From contig CAXAUZ010000017.1 of the NCBI GenBank assembly GCA_963972525.1, positions 1 through 64,000 of the forward strand: DNA of 64,000 nucleotides, read 5' to 3'. This document shows, piece after piece, positions 1 through 7,501 of this stretch (position 1 is the stretch's first letter; every line of letters starts with the position of its first letter). This stretch comes from Salinilacustrithrix sp003476595 (lineage in GTDB: Bacteria > Actinomycetota > Acidimicrobiia > Acidimicrobiales > Salinilacustritrichaceae). Under the pieces are notes generated by a model, which was not told the origin of the DNA, ran no database searches, and saw only the letters and a program-made list of their open reading frames with translations. The position numbers and the translations under genes were made by a program.

Positions 1-167
1 CACCCTGTGCGCAACGCCCAGAGGCGAACAGCGCATCGGCCCGCCCTAATGCCGGATCTGGAGGCCCGCTGCATGTCGGATATCGCCCTCGGGGCGGCCC
101 GTGACGCCCGAGCGGCGGCTACCGACCGAGGGGTTCGATCACGGACAGGGCCGCCGAGGTGGCAGGC

Positions 168-199
168 GGGCCCGAGCCCCGTCGTCGGGGCCCGGGCCC
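168..199. terminator. GC-rich hairpin just past the stop of the first gene
   Basis: A 14-bp near-perfect inverted repeat (arms starting GGGCCCGAG and ending CCCGGGCCC, one mismatch) with a 4-nt loop begins 11 bases beyond the stop codon of the minus-strand gene at 211-636. No U-tract follows, so it is terminator-like rather than a classic intrinsic terminator. Position and strength are the only support. Confidence 0.5.
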
Positions 200-210
200 T
201 GCGGTGTGGC

Positions 211-636
211 TCAGCGCCGGCGGAGGATGGCTCGGTCGTTGGCGTAGGTGCGGATGAGGTCGGCTTGGGTGCCGGCTACTCGGCCGGGGAGGCGGCGGAG
301 TTGGGCGTCGCTGAGCGGGGGCGCGGTGGAGCGCACCGTCCAGATGTCGATCGAGACGAGGGTGGCGATGCTGAACCGCTCGAGGCGGCCGATGGCTCGT
401 CGGGCGACTTCGGCGCCGACGCCGTGGTCGGCGGCGAGCTGGGTCAGGGTGGTGATGGTGGGGCTGTTGGTGCGGGCGCCGAGGGCGACGGCGGACCAGA
501 TCAGCCAGGCGGTGGGGCCGAGCTGGGGGAGCCAGGCGAGGCGTGAGAAGCGGCCGTCGATCGGCTCGGGGAACAGCTGCGAGGCGGGGTCGGGCTCGGC
601 GGCGTAGAAGGTGAGGGTGGTGTCGGGGGTGGTCAT
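211..636 (-). CDS. Small winged-helix-like protein, paralogue of the gene at 3227
   Basis: A protein of about 141 residues with no recognised family. The start is set by an AGGAG Shine-Dalgarno 7-8 bases upstream of the ATG (MTTPDTT); the open frame runs further upstream but without a ribosome site. The core (WLPQLGPTAWLIW, then a small-residue helix, a short helix-turn-helix-like stretch and RAIGRLERF) matches position by position the protein at 3227-3646 (WLPVLGPSAWVLW ... ARIERF). The two are therefore paralogues in one module. The pattern of short helices followed by a basic hairpin suggests a winged-helix DNA-binding fold, inferred only. It lies at the module edge, transcribed away from the sigma-like gene and followed by a strong hairpin. 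Confidence 0.72.
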   Translation of the reverse strand: MTTPDTTLTFYAAEPDPASQLFPEPIDGRFSRLAWLPQLGPTAWLIWSAVALGARTNSPTITTLTQLAADHGVGAEVARRAIGRLERFSIATLVSIDIWTVRSTAPPLSDAQLRRLPGRVAGTQADLIRTYANDRAILRRR

Positions 637-738
637 GGTTCGCTCCTGGGACCGGCGTGGGTCGAGGCAGCTGGCGGCGCCGGTTCTTCCCGTCGGCTGC
701 ACGCCGTCTCGACCACGGCCCAGCGAGGGCGGGGGCAA

Positions 739-1259
739 CCGGGGAAGGCGAGAGCGCAGCGGGCCCTAGCGACCGACGCGAAGCGAGGGAGTGGGTCGAG
801 CCGTCCGGTTGCGGCCGCCCGTGGCCGTGGTAGGCGTGCAGGTGGAGCCGACGGGGGCCCCGGCGCAGGTGGCGGTCGTCCCGGTCTCACAGCGAGGCGG
901 TGGCCACTCCCCCACCCGGGCCCGCCGGCGGGCCTGGCCCGGGTGTGCGGTCCTGGTCCCTGGGCTGGGGGCGGCTGTCTCCGGGCTGTGCGTCGCCGCC
1001 CGTCGGCGGCGGAAACCGCCGGTGACCTGGGCCTGTGCGTGCCTTCCGGGCGCACCGACCGCCACTGCGGATGCGGTCTCGCACGCTGCGGGCACCGGCC
1101 GGGACACCTCGCCCGGTCCACGGTCCGCCCGCGCGCCCCGCTGGCCGTCGTCGGAGGGATTTCTTGGCCGCTGTGCGCAGTCCTGGTCCCGCTCCGGTGC
1201 GTTCGCTGCCCGACGGTGCTCGTCGTTGGAACCGACCCACCGACGAAGGGACCCAAGCG
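739..1259. other. 521-bp stretch without a convincing gene
   Basis: All long frames here are arginine/proline-rich and look like GC-content artefacts. It probably holds the divergent promoters of the genes at 636 (minus) and 1260 (plus). No clear -10/-35 pair or repeat was seen. Confidence 0.5.
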
Positions 1260-2552
1260 ATGGGGCAGCTGCTCGCCCAGCTCGACGAGGAGTGGCAGGC
1301 CCTGGCCGTCGACGACGCCCTTGCCCGCCGGACCCGTGGGGTCCTGGGCCTGTGTCCGGGGGCGACGTGCTGGGCTGATGCGGCGCAATGGATGGCCGAC
1401 CCGAGGGTTGAGCCGGCAGACAAGAACGGGCTGCTGCGGGCGCTGGTGGAGCGTTCGGTGCAGCGCCGATGCGGTGATGCCCGCCGGGTCGCCTTGGCGT
1501 TGCTGATGCCCGGGTTGGTGGCCGAGCTGGGACGTCATCGGCGCCGACCAGCTGGTCGCCAGGTGGGCGTGGACGATCTCGAGGCCGAGGTGATGGGGAT
1601 CGCGTGGGAGCTGATCTCGGCCTATCCGCTGCACCGGGCCGGGAACGTGGCCGCCAACATCTTGTTGGATCTGCGCAAGCGTCTCGTCCACCCGCCGGTA
1701 TCGGTGCGAGACCTGAGCCAGGAGGACCCGACGGCGAGTCTGGCGGACACGCCGGAACCGGAGCCGTTCGATGCCGGCACCGATGTCGCGTTGGCCTGCG
1801 TCGTGGACGACACCGTCGCCGCCGGCAAGGTCGCCACCGCGGACGTCGCGTTGATCGTCGATGTCGTCGTGCGGGGTGTGCCGCTGTCGAGGGCGGCCGC
1901 CGAGCGTGGCATCGGCTCGGAGCGCACGTTCCGCCATCATCGCCGTCAGGCCGAGCGCCGGTTCGTGGCTGCCGCCCGGGCCGCGTTCTGCATCCCCGCA
2001 CCCGTCGCCGCCGGGGAGGCCGCCGGCGCGGTCAGACCAGCAGCGCCAGGGCGACCAGCACCGCAGCCACCATCAGCGCCAGCGCCAACGCGTCGACGGG
2101 CGCCAGCTCGAACCGGTGGTGGTGAGGTTGCTCGGCGGTCGGCTGTGGGCCGGCGAGCTCACGGTCGTGGTGGTGGTCTCGTAGGACCTCGACGATCGCC
2201 GTCGCCGCAGCCGTCGGGGTCACGCAGCTTCGGTGGGCGACGTGGTCGGCGATGGTCGAGTCGGTCGCATGCCCCAGCGCCGTCCACACCGGGATGGGGC
2301 TGGTGGCGATGGCCCGGACCACCGGGCCGGCGTCGGCCCAGTCCAGCTCGGAGCGCGCTCCCCCGCCACGGGCGATCACGATCAGGTCGGGGCGGGGCGT
2401 GTGGGTGGCCATGGCGCGGATCTGGTCGGCCACGGTGTCGGCGGCTCGTTCCCCCGACATGGGGGCATGGCCGACCGCGAGCTCGATCCCCGCCCACGCC
2501 GGCAACGACGCCCGCACGTCGGCTTCGGCCGCCGAGCCTTGCCCGCAGATGA
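1260..2552 (+). CDS. Sigma-factor-like regulatory protein; C-terminal part uncertain
   Basis: The ATG at 1260 is preceded by GAAGGGA at a suitable distance. About the first 250 residues look like real protein. A region near residues 105-150 (DLEAEVMGIAWELI ... NVAANILLDLRKRL) resembles a sigma-70 region 2 helix pair. Residues about 200-250 (ADVALIVDVVVRGVPLSRAA then a basic HTH-like segment ending RRQAERR) resemble region 4. This suggests a DNA-binding or transcription factor; membership of the sigma family is inferred. From about 2032 the frame runs 520 bases antisense to the well-supported xseA-like gene and becomes Arg/Pro/Ser-rich. The true product may end earlier through a frameshift, or the two genes overlap tail to tail. 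Confidence 0.55.
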   Translation: MGQLLAQLDEEWQALAVDDALARRTRGVLGLCPGATCWADAAQWMADPRVEPADKNGLLRALVERSVQRRCGDARRVALALLMPGLVAELGRHRRRPAGRQVGVDDLEAEVMGIAWELISAYPLHRAGNVAANILLDLRKRLVHPPVSVRDLSQEDPTASLADTPEPEPFDAGTDVALACVVDDTVAAGKVATADVALIVDVVVRGVPLSRAAAERGIGSERTFRHHRRQAERRFVAAARAAFCIPAPVAAGEAAGAVRPAAPGRPAPQPPSAPAPTRRRAPARTGGGEVARRSAVGRRAHGRGGGLVGPRRSPSPQPSGSRSFGGRRGRRWSSRSHAPAPSTPGWGWWRWPGPPGRRRPSPARSALPRHGRSRSGRGGACGWPWRGSGRPRCRRLVPPTWGHGRPRARSPPTPATTPARRLRPPSLARR

Positions 2553-3048
2553 GGCCGATGCGGCGGGGCCGGTTCGGGACGGCGAGTCGGTCCTGGGCCT
2601 GCCAGAGCCCTTCGCCGATGAGGTCACGGACCAGCTGGTCTCGAGCCTGGGCGACCTCGGAGGTCTGGGCCACGACCTCGACGTCATCGCAGATGAGGCG
2701 TAGCTGTCCCCATTCGGGTTTCCAGTCCAGGTGCCCGTGGACCCGGACCTGGGCGCCGGCGGTGACCCGCCGGGCCGGGGCCAGCGAGGCGCCGAAAGCG
2801 ACGACCGCGATGACGGCTACCGGTGTGGTGTCACCGGGCAGGGTCTCGGACAGCTCGAAGCTGATCAGCCGGTGGCGTCGCCGGATCCCGCCGGCCACGC
2901 CGGTGACGACCACGTCGACCAGTCCGGCCTGGCGGAGGCCGTCGCGCAGTGCGGTGGCCAGGACCGCCGGGGTCGCCACCAGTCCACCACCGTCGAGGTC
3001 CCAGTCGGGTGCTCCGAACCGGGACGCCAACTCCTCGAAGTCATCCAT
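2032..3048 (-). CDS. xseA-like: Exodeoxyribonuclease VII large-subunit homologue with C-terminal membrane segment
   Basis: About 338 residues, shorter than typical XseA (roughly 400-450). The N-terminal part (residues about 60-130) fits the OB-fold. The hallmark segment follows at about 222-262: RGGGARSELDWADAG, then IATSPIPVWTALGHATDST and IADHVAHRSCVTPTAAA, which correspond to the conserved RGGGS...GHETD...ADRRAPTP... core of XseA. After a short spacer replacing most of the usual C-terminal coiled coil, the protein ends in a hydrophobic run (LALALMVAAVLVALALLV). This predicts a membrane anchor, which is unusual for this cytosolic nuclease subunit. No xseB-like gene is nearby. The start chosen is the first ATG before the conserved region (MDDFEEL); an ATG at 3228 would overlap the divergent gene. 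Confidence 0.82.
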   Translation of the reverse strand: MDDFEELASRFGAPDWDLDGGGLVATPAVLATALRDGLRQAGLVDVVVTGVAGGIRRRHRLISFELSETLPGDTTPVAVIAVVAFGASLAPARRVTAGAQVRVHGHLDWKPEWGQLRLICDDVEVVAQTSEVAQARDQLVRDLIGEGLWQAQDRLAVPNRPRRIGLICGQGSAAEADVRASLPAWAGIELAVGHAPMSGERAADTVADQIRAMATHTPRPDLIVIARGGGARSELDWADAGPVVRAIATSPIPVWTALGHATDSTIADHVAHRSCVTPTAAATAIVEVLRDHHHDRELAGPQPTAEQPHHHRFELAPVDALALALMVAAVLVALALLV

Positions 3049-3226
3049 CACTGCCCCACTCACCTTCACGTTCCCGAACAGGACCAGGCCCGAGCGGTCC
3101 CGCTCGAGGGGTGGTGAGTCAGCACAGGGAGCCGGCTGAGGCGGCTCCACCAACCGTAGCTGCCCTGTCGCCCACCTCGGCGCACCCGGGGCACCCACCG
3201 CCCGTCCTTCGAAAGGCACAAGATCC

Positions 3227-3646
3227 ATGCACCCCTCCCCCACCGCCCACCAGTTCCACGTCGAAGCCCACCCCGGCCCGTATCCGCCGGGTTCCGAACC
3301 CGTCGACGGCTCCTGGTCCCGCACTGCGTGGCTCCCCGTGCTCGGACCATCCGCGTGGGTGCTGTGGGTCGAGCTGGCCAGCATCGCCACCCACGGCCCC
3401 GTCGTGGTCGGCGACGACGACCTGGCCGGCCGGGTCGGCTTGCAGGCCCGCCGCCTCAAGCATCCCCTGGCCCGGATCGAGCGGTTCCGCCTGGTCGACC
3501 AGCCACACCCAGACTGCTACCGGGTCAAGGTGTCAGCCGGCCCGCTGGGCACTCGCACGCTGCGCCGCCATCCCCGCGGCGACGTCGCAGCCCGCCAGGC
3601 CCGGCTGTTCGGCGATCGGCTCGTCCAGCCGGCGCACAGTGCGTGA
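3227..3646 (+). CDS. Small winged-helix-like protein, paralogue of the gene at 211
   Basis: A 139-residue protein starting at an ATG preceded by a GAAAGG sequence. Its middle (WLPVLGPSAWVLWVELA, a DDDLAGRVG turn, then RRLKHPLARIERF) is shared with the protein at 211-636. The helix-turn-helix-like order and basic C terminus suggest a winged-helix DNA-binding protein, inferred. The ATG overlaps an alternative ATG of the divergent xseA-like gene, so the two probably share a short promoter region. Being paired with its paralogue around xseA and the sigma-like gene suggests a role in replication or maintenance of the element, but nothing here proves it. Confidence 0.75.
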   Translation: MHPSPTAHQFHVEAHPGPYPPGSEPVDGSWSRTAWLPVLGPSAWVLWVELASIATHGPVVVGDDDLAGRVGLQARRLKHPLARIERFRLVDQPHPDCYRVKVSAGPLGTRTLRRHPRGDVAARQARLFGDRLVQPAHSA

Positions 3647-3697
3647 CCACCCCCCTGCCATGGCTGACGGCGACGCAGAGCGGGTCGCCGGCCGGCT

Positions 3698-4174
3698 CTA
3701 CGACGTCGGAGCGGTGCGGGCGGCGAGCAGGGTGCGGATGACGTCGTCGCGTGCATCGAGCTGGGCGCGCAGGTCGTCGACCTGGGATTGGAGCTGCTCG
3801 ACTTGGGCTTGCAGGTTCTGCTGCTGGGCTTCGGCCAGGCGGCGCTGGAGCTGGTCGTTCTCGGACTGCAGCAACGCTCGCTCGATGGCGAAGGCGTCCT
3901 CGGCGCTCAACGGCGCATCCGCCCCTGCGGGTTGCGCAAGTGGCGCCGCGGGTTGCGCAAGCTGGCGGGGGCGGGCGACCCGCGCTCGTGCCGCCTGTTC
4001 GAGGTCCGCTTCGGGGATGCGCCATGCGCGCCCGACGCGCACGCCAGGAAGGTCCCCGGCAGCGATCAGTTGGCGGACGTACGAGGCACTGACCCCGAGG
4101 CGACGGGCCGCTTCTGCGGTGCCGACATGGGCACCGTCCACCACTGCGGCGTCGGGATCAGGTCTACTGGTCAA
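3698..4174 (-). CDS. Excisionase/MerR-type HTH protein with C-terminal coiled coil
   Basis: About 158 residues from a TTG start (LTSRPDPD). The open frame extends to 4354, but that part crosses a strong hairpin and lacks a ribosome site. Residues about 15-60 (VGTAEAARRLGVSASYVRQL followed by AGDLPGVRVGRAWRIPEADL) are a clear excisionase-family HTH with its typical wing. Residues about 95-150 (LLQSENDQLQRRLAEAQQQN ... VEQLQSQVDDLRAQLDARDD) form a strong coiled coil, so the protein should be a dimer or higher oligomer on DNA. Its gene is divergent from the replication-initiator-like gene. Two TTGCGCAA palindromes lie inside its coding sequence and three more at the start of its neighbour. A regulator or a replication/partition accessory are both possible. 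Confidence 0.78.
   Translation of the reverse strand: MTSRPDPDAAVVDGAHVGTAEAARRLGVSASYVRQLIAAGDLPGVRVGRAWRIPEADLEQAARARVARPRQLAQPAAPLAQPAGADAPLSAEDAFAIERALLQSENDQLQRRLAEAQQQNLQAQVEQLQSQVDDLRAQLDARDDVIRTLLAARTAPTS
3932..3960. repeat. Two TTGCGCAA palindromes, 21 bp apart
   Basis: Perfect 8-bp palindromes at 3932-3939 and 3953-3960, each inside GGTTGCGCAAG. They belong to a set of five in the 3.9-4.4 kb segment. Confidence 0.5.
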
Positions 4175-4187
4175 ATCACACTCGTGT

Positions 4188-4231
4188 AACGACAAGGGGA
4201 ACCCGCGGCAACGGGCTCCCCTTCCTGTCGG
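4188..4231. repeat. Long hairpin between the divergent HTH and initiator genes
   Basis: Arms AAGGGGAACCCG (4194-4205) and CGGGCTCCCCTT (4212-4223) pair over 12 bp with one G-T type mismatch around a 6-nt loop (CGGCAA). CGAC/GTCG extend the stem with a small bulge. There is no U-tract. Placed in the divergent intergenic space, it could be a bidirectional attenuator or a replication-origin hairpin. Confidence 0.5.
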
Positions 4232-4317
4232 CTGTTCAAGTTCCAGTCTCGAATCACACCCGGTCCTGGAACCGTTCATCAACGTCCCACCGACCCGAGA
4301 GGAGCCGGAGGTACTAC

Positions 4318-5523
4318 GTGCAGAGTAACGGAGCGCAACTAGTTGCGCAAGCACTTGCGGAACGTTCTTCCGCTAACCCGTCGGCATCGCATCAGCTTGC
4401 GCAAGTGGTTGCGCAAGCGGCCCGCCCCGGAGATGCGGACGACGGCGGTGGGTCCGCGGGCGAGCCGGTGGCGTTCTGTGGCGACGCGTCGTTGCGGTTC
4501 GCCTATCGCATCGTCCGCGACCACGGCCGTCCACGCACCGACGGCCTGGTGCAGGTCGACCGGTCGGTGCGCGAGCTGGCACACGACCACGGCTTGTCGC
4601 CGGGAACGGTGCAGTCTCGCCTGCGTGAGCTGGATGCCCACGGTGTCCGGTGCTCGGCCCGGCCGACGGTCATCGACCCGGCCCGGCTCGACGAGCTGCT
4701 CTCCCCCACCGAGTCGACGACTCCGCCCCGCCAGCCCAGCGCTCGCCGCGGTGAGCTCGACCGGGAAGCCCACCGCTCCCCTGTCGACGACCAGACCCAC
4801 CGGTTGCTGTCCCTGGCCGCACAGCTGACGGCGGCCGACCCGTCGATGCTCGAGCTCGCAGCGGAGATCGCGCGGCGAGCACTCACATCGCTGGCCGAGG
4901 CTCGCCCGGCCCCCGCGCGAGCCGCCCGCGCGGTTCCGCGCGATGAGCCGCGCGGTTCCGCGCGGCTCATTTCTGAAGTGATGGATGAGATGGATGAGCA
5001 TCATCCATCCATCCCTCCATCTTCGGAGGAAAACGAGGCGCGCGCGCGACTCGACGCCGGCGAGGCGCGCGCGCCGCGCGGCGACGACGAGCTGCTCGAG
5101 CTGGTCGCCCCGCTCGCCACGGTGTGCCAGGAGCTGGGCCTTCCCGGTGTCACGAACCTGGCCGGACTCCGTGACGCCCTCGGTCCCTTCTGCAACGAGA
5201 CGGTGACCGCCGCCGTGCAGCGACTGGCCTGTGAGGCACGCGCCGGGCTGCGCACGCCCATGGGCAAGCTCGTCAACACGGCGCGGACAGGTGACCGTGC
5301 CTACTTCTCCCCCGCCCGTCACCGCCCGCTCGGGTCCCGTCCCGGTACCCCAACACCATCGGAGCTCGAGCACACCGGACCGGTGAGCCAGCCCCGCTCG
5401 TTGACGGTCAGCGACGAGAGCGAGGCGACCGCGGCGATGCCGTCGGCTGATGAAGTGAACCAGCGGGTGGCGGCGATCCGGGAGCGCCTCTCGCAGAGCG
5501 CGAAACCGTCCGCGACCGTGTGA
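4318..5523 (+). CDS. Replication-initiator-like protein (winged helix)
   Basis: 401 residues, GTG start with GGAGG 6 bases upstream. Residues about 50-115 (FAYRIVRDHG ... VDRSVRELAHDHGLSPGTVQSRLRELDAHG) form a winged-helix/HTH of the kind found in plasmid replication initiators. The middle is acidic and low in complexity. Residues about 255-330 (LELVAPLATVCQELGLPGVTNL ... VQRLACEARAGLRTPMGKLVNTAR) form a second helical domain common in actinobacterial plasmid-type initiators. Three TTGCGCAA palindromes and a GCGGAA/TTCCGC inverted repeat lie within its first 100 bases, and iteron-like repeats follow the gene just before parA. This layout (sites, initiator, sites, parA) supports a replication or copy-control role. 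No experimentally defined family was recognised. Confidence 0.62.
   Translation: MQSNGAQLVAQALAERSSANPSASHQLAQVVAQAARPGDADDGGGSAGEPVAFCGDASLRFAYRIVRDHGRPRTDGLVQVDRSVRELAHDHGLSPGTVQSRLRELDAHGVRCSARPTVIDPARLDELLSPTESTTPPRQPSARRGELDREAHRSPVDDQTHRLLSLAAQLTAADPSMLELAAEIARRALTSLAEARPAPARAARAVPRDEPRGSARLISEVMDEMDEHHPSIPPSSEENEARARLDAGEARAPRGDDELLELVAPLATVCQELGLPGVTNLAGLRDALGPFCNETVTAAVQRLACEARAGLRTPMGKLVNTARTGDRAYFSPARHRPLGSRPGTPTPSELEHTGPVSQPRSLTVSDESEATAAMPSADEVNQRVAAIRERLSQSAKPSATV
4343..4416. repeat. Palindrome cluster at the start of the initiator-like gene
   Basis: TTGCGCAA occurs at 4343-4350, 4397-4404 and 4409-4416. GCGGAA (4357-4362) is inverted as TTCCGC (4368-4373) around CGTTC. These fit an operator or origin bound by the HTH/coiled-coil or initiator protein. 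They also encode repeated Leu-Ala-Gln, so part of the conservation could be at protein level. Confidence 0.5.
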
Positions 5524-5677
5524 GTCGCCGACCCCGAGGCGGGCGCTGGACGGCCCAGGACGAGGCGAGCAGTCCTTCCCTACCTGGACGGGCCCTCCGG
5601 GCGCTGTGGGGCCGCTGAGGGGGCGACAGCGGCGGCTCGTATCGAGGATGGTCCCCCACTTGCGGCCCGGACTGCGG

Positions 5678-5910
5678 TAAGCACCTTGCATGGTTCACTC
5701 AGCTCCTGGCCGGCGCCTGCCGGCCCGTCTAAGCACCTTGCAAGGGGGCCGTAGGCGCCCTGTGAGGCCCATGTTGGCGCCCTGCCGGCCGCTGACGCGC
5801 TACAATAAGCACCTTATGAGCCGCTCGCATGCCACACGTCAGCAGCCAGTAGGGGACCCGCGCGGCACATGCTGGCCCCGCGCCAGTGCTTGCAAGGGGC
5901 TTGCAAGCAC
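5678..5910. repeat. Iteron-like repeats and palindrome upstream of parA (candidate partition site)
   Basis: TAAGCACCTTGCA occurs at 5678-5690 and 5730-5742, and a third copy with a changed end (TAAGCACCTTATG) at 5806-5818. The second copy forms the palindrome CCTTGCAAGG (5736-5745). Just before parA lies a perfect inverted repeat, GTGCTTGCAAG (5886-5896), GGG, CTTGCAAGCAC (5900-5910). TACAAT at 5801-5806 could be a -10 element overlapping the third copy. All units share AAGCACCTTGCA around a TTGCAA core, as expected for a parS/centromere or an autoregulated parA operator. Apart from these repeats, 5524-5939 holds no gene. Confidence 0.65.
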
Positions 5911-5939
5911 CTCGCGTCGCGGTGGGGGAGTGGCGCGCC

Positions 5940-6851
5940 GTGCTTGAGAACGTGGTCGCGGTGACGAACGGCAAGGGCGGGGTGCTGAAGACGTCGATCA
6001 CGGCCAACGTCGCCGGCGTCGCCGCTGCCGGCGGCTGGTCCGTGCTCGTCGTGGACACCGACCCGCAGGGGAACCTGGCCCGCGACCTCGGCACGATGGA
6101 CCGCACCGACCATGGCGCTGCGCTGGCCGACGCGGTGATGAAGGGCGCGCCCCTGGTGCCTGTGCCTGTCCGGGAGCGGCTCGACTGGATTCCCGGGGGC
6201 GAGAGGCTCGAGGACTTGGTGGCGGAGCTGAACCGCCGGGCGTTGGCGGGACGATTCGCGACCGTGCTCACCAGCTTGCAGGACGTGTTGGCTCCGCTGG
6301 CCCCGACCTATGACCTGATCCTCGTCGACACCCCGCCCGGCGATGCGATGCTGCAGCGGTGCACGGCGGAGGCGGCGCGGTTCGCCCTCGTGCCGACCGC
6401 GCCGGACGAAGCCTCGATCGATGGGCTGAACAAGGTCGCGGCACGGATGATCGAAGCGCGCCAGACCAACCCGGACTATGACTTGCTCGGCGTCGTGGTG
6501 GCGCCGGTCCCGTCCGGGGCGTCGCGGGTGCGAGAGGAGACGCGGGCCAAGCTGGCCGTCGAACTGGGGGAGCAGTGGCCGGTGTTCGAGGCGACGATCC
6601 GGTTCGCCCAGCGGGCCGCCATCGACTGTCGGGCCGAGGGTCGGCTGGCGATCGAGTACGAGCAGGTCGCAGAACGCATGAAGGCCGATGTCTCGGTGGG
6701 CCAGCGGATCCGCGATCGCAAGGCCGGCCGGGAGGTCAAGGACTTCTCGACCGCGGCCGGAGGGTTGGCCGCCGACTACGAGGCGTTGACCAACGAGGTC
6801 CTGGCCGAGTTCGCCAGACGCCGGGACCAACGCCGCGAGGTCTCGGCATGA
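5940..6851 (+). CDS. parA-like: ParA-family partition ATPase
   Basis: 303 residues from a GTG start preceded by GGGGAG at 9 bases; the frame is open further upstream, into the palindrome. The deviant Walker A motif opens the protein (VTNGKGGVLKTSITANVAG), and VLVVDTDPQGNL and YDLILVDTPPGDAML are the A' and Walker B regions. The usual KGGxGKT glycine is replaced by leucine (KGGVLKT) while both lysines remain. The protein should segregate the element with the partner encoded by the overlapping next gene (ATGA, 6848-6851). Repeats upstream are likely its operator or centromere. Confidence 0.9.
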   Translation: MLENVVAVTNGKGGVLKTSITANVAGVAAAGGWSVLVVDTDPQGNLARDLGTMDRTDHGAALADAVMKGAPLVPVPVRERLDWIPGGERLEDLVAELNRRALAGRFATVLTSLQDVLAPLAPTYDLILVDTPPGDAMLQRCTAEAARFALVPTAPDEASIDGLNKVAARMIEARQTNPDYDLLGVVVAPVPSGASRVREETRAKLAVELGEQWPVFEATIRFAQRAAIDCRAEGRLAIEYEQVAERMKADVSVGQRIRDRKAGREVKDFSTAAGGLAADYEALTNEVLAEFARRRDQRREVSA

Positions 6852-7498
6852 GCGCCGACGACGAGCGTCCTCACCTGGCGGCCCTGCGTGACGGGGACTC
6901 GACGCGCAAGGCAACTGTCGCCCCGCCGCCCCGTCCCCGGGCCGTGCCGGCCCCGACCGCTCACCCGGGCCCAGACTCGGGAGGGGACGAGGCCGCTGTT
7001 CTTGAGGAGCCCGAGTCCGAACCGGAGAGCCCCGCCACGACGGAGGACGCGCCGGCTCGACCGGCGAAGCGGCCCTCTCGCTCCAAGGCGTCGGCCAAGC
7101 CGGCGTCGCCCGCCACCGGCGGTCGCCAGAGGGGCAACCGGCGCGAGTTCCAGGTCCGGCTGACCGAGACGGTGGCGTCGCTGCTCTATGAGCTGTCCGA
7201 GCGGGAGCGCATGACCCTGGGTCAGGCGGCGATGGCGGCGGTGCGGCGTGAGCACAAAGCGCTTCGCTCCGAGACGGTGACGACCGTCGAAGACGACGGT
7301 TTCGCGCCGGTCGAGCTGACCCGCCGCCAGCTGGCCGCGACCGAGCCCAAGCGGCTGGTGACGATTCGCGTCACTCAGGCCGAAGCCGACGCCTTCGACA
7401 AGCTCGCCGATGACACCCGCATGAGCTACTCGTTGTTGCTCGATGAGGCGATCCGCCGAGCCCACGGGTTGAAGGATCAGAGCAGCCCACCCACCTGA
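6848..7498 (+). CDS. ParA partner candidate with a ribbon-helix-helix-like C terminus
   Basis: 216 residues, start overlapping the parA stop. The first 85 residues are Pro/Ala/Glu-rich and disordered, then a basic linker (KRPSRSKASAK). Residues about 95-135 (REFQVRLTETVASLLYELSE ... LGQAAMAAVRREH) and about 170-205 (KRLVTIRVTQAEADAFDKLA ... SYSLLLDEAIRRAH) each look like a beta strand followed by two helices, the ribbon-helix-helix pattern of small centromere-binding proteins. It is not a classical ParB (no nuclease-like N-terminal domain or long HTH domain). Its position after parA supports a partition adaptor role; the fold is inferred. Confidence 0.72.
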   Translation: MSADDERPHLAALRDGDSTRKATVAPPPRPRAVPAPTAHPGPDSGGDEAAVLEEPESEPESPATTEDAPARPAKRPSRSKASAKPASPATGGRQRGNRREFQVRLTETVASLLYELSERERMTLGQAAMAAVRREHKALRSETVTTVEDDGFAPVELTRRQLAATEPKRLVTIRVTQAEADAFDKLADDTRMSYSLLLDEAIRRAHGLKDQSSPPT

Positions 7499-7501
7499 AC
7501 G

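Noticed and set aside
766..2001. Long minus-strand frames opposite the sigma-like gene
   Set aside because: Composition is Arg/Pro/His-rich with no domain, typical of the antisense of GC-rich genes.
4339..5691. 450-residue minus-strand frame opposite the initiator-like gene
   Set aside because: No ribosome site or family features; the plus-strand gene has a clear GGAGG and HTH domain.
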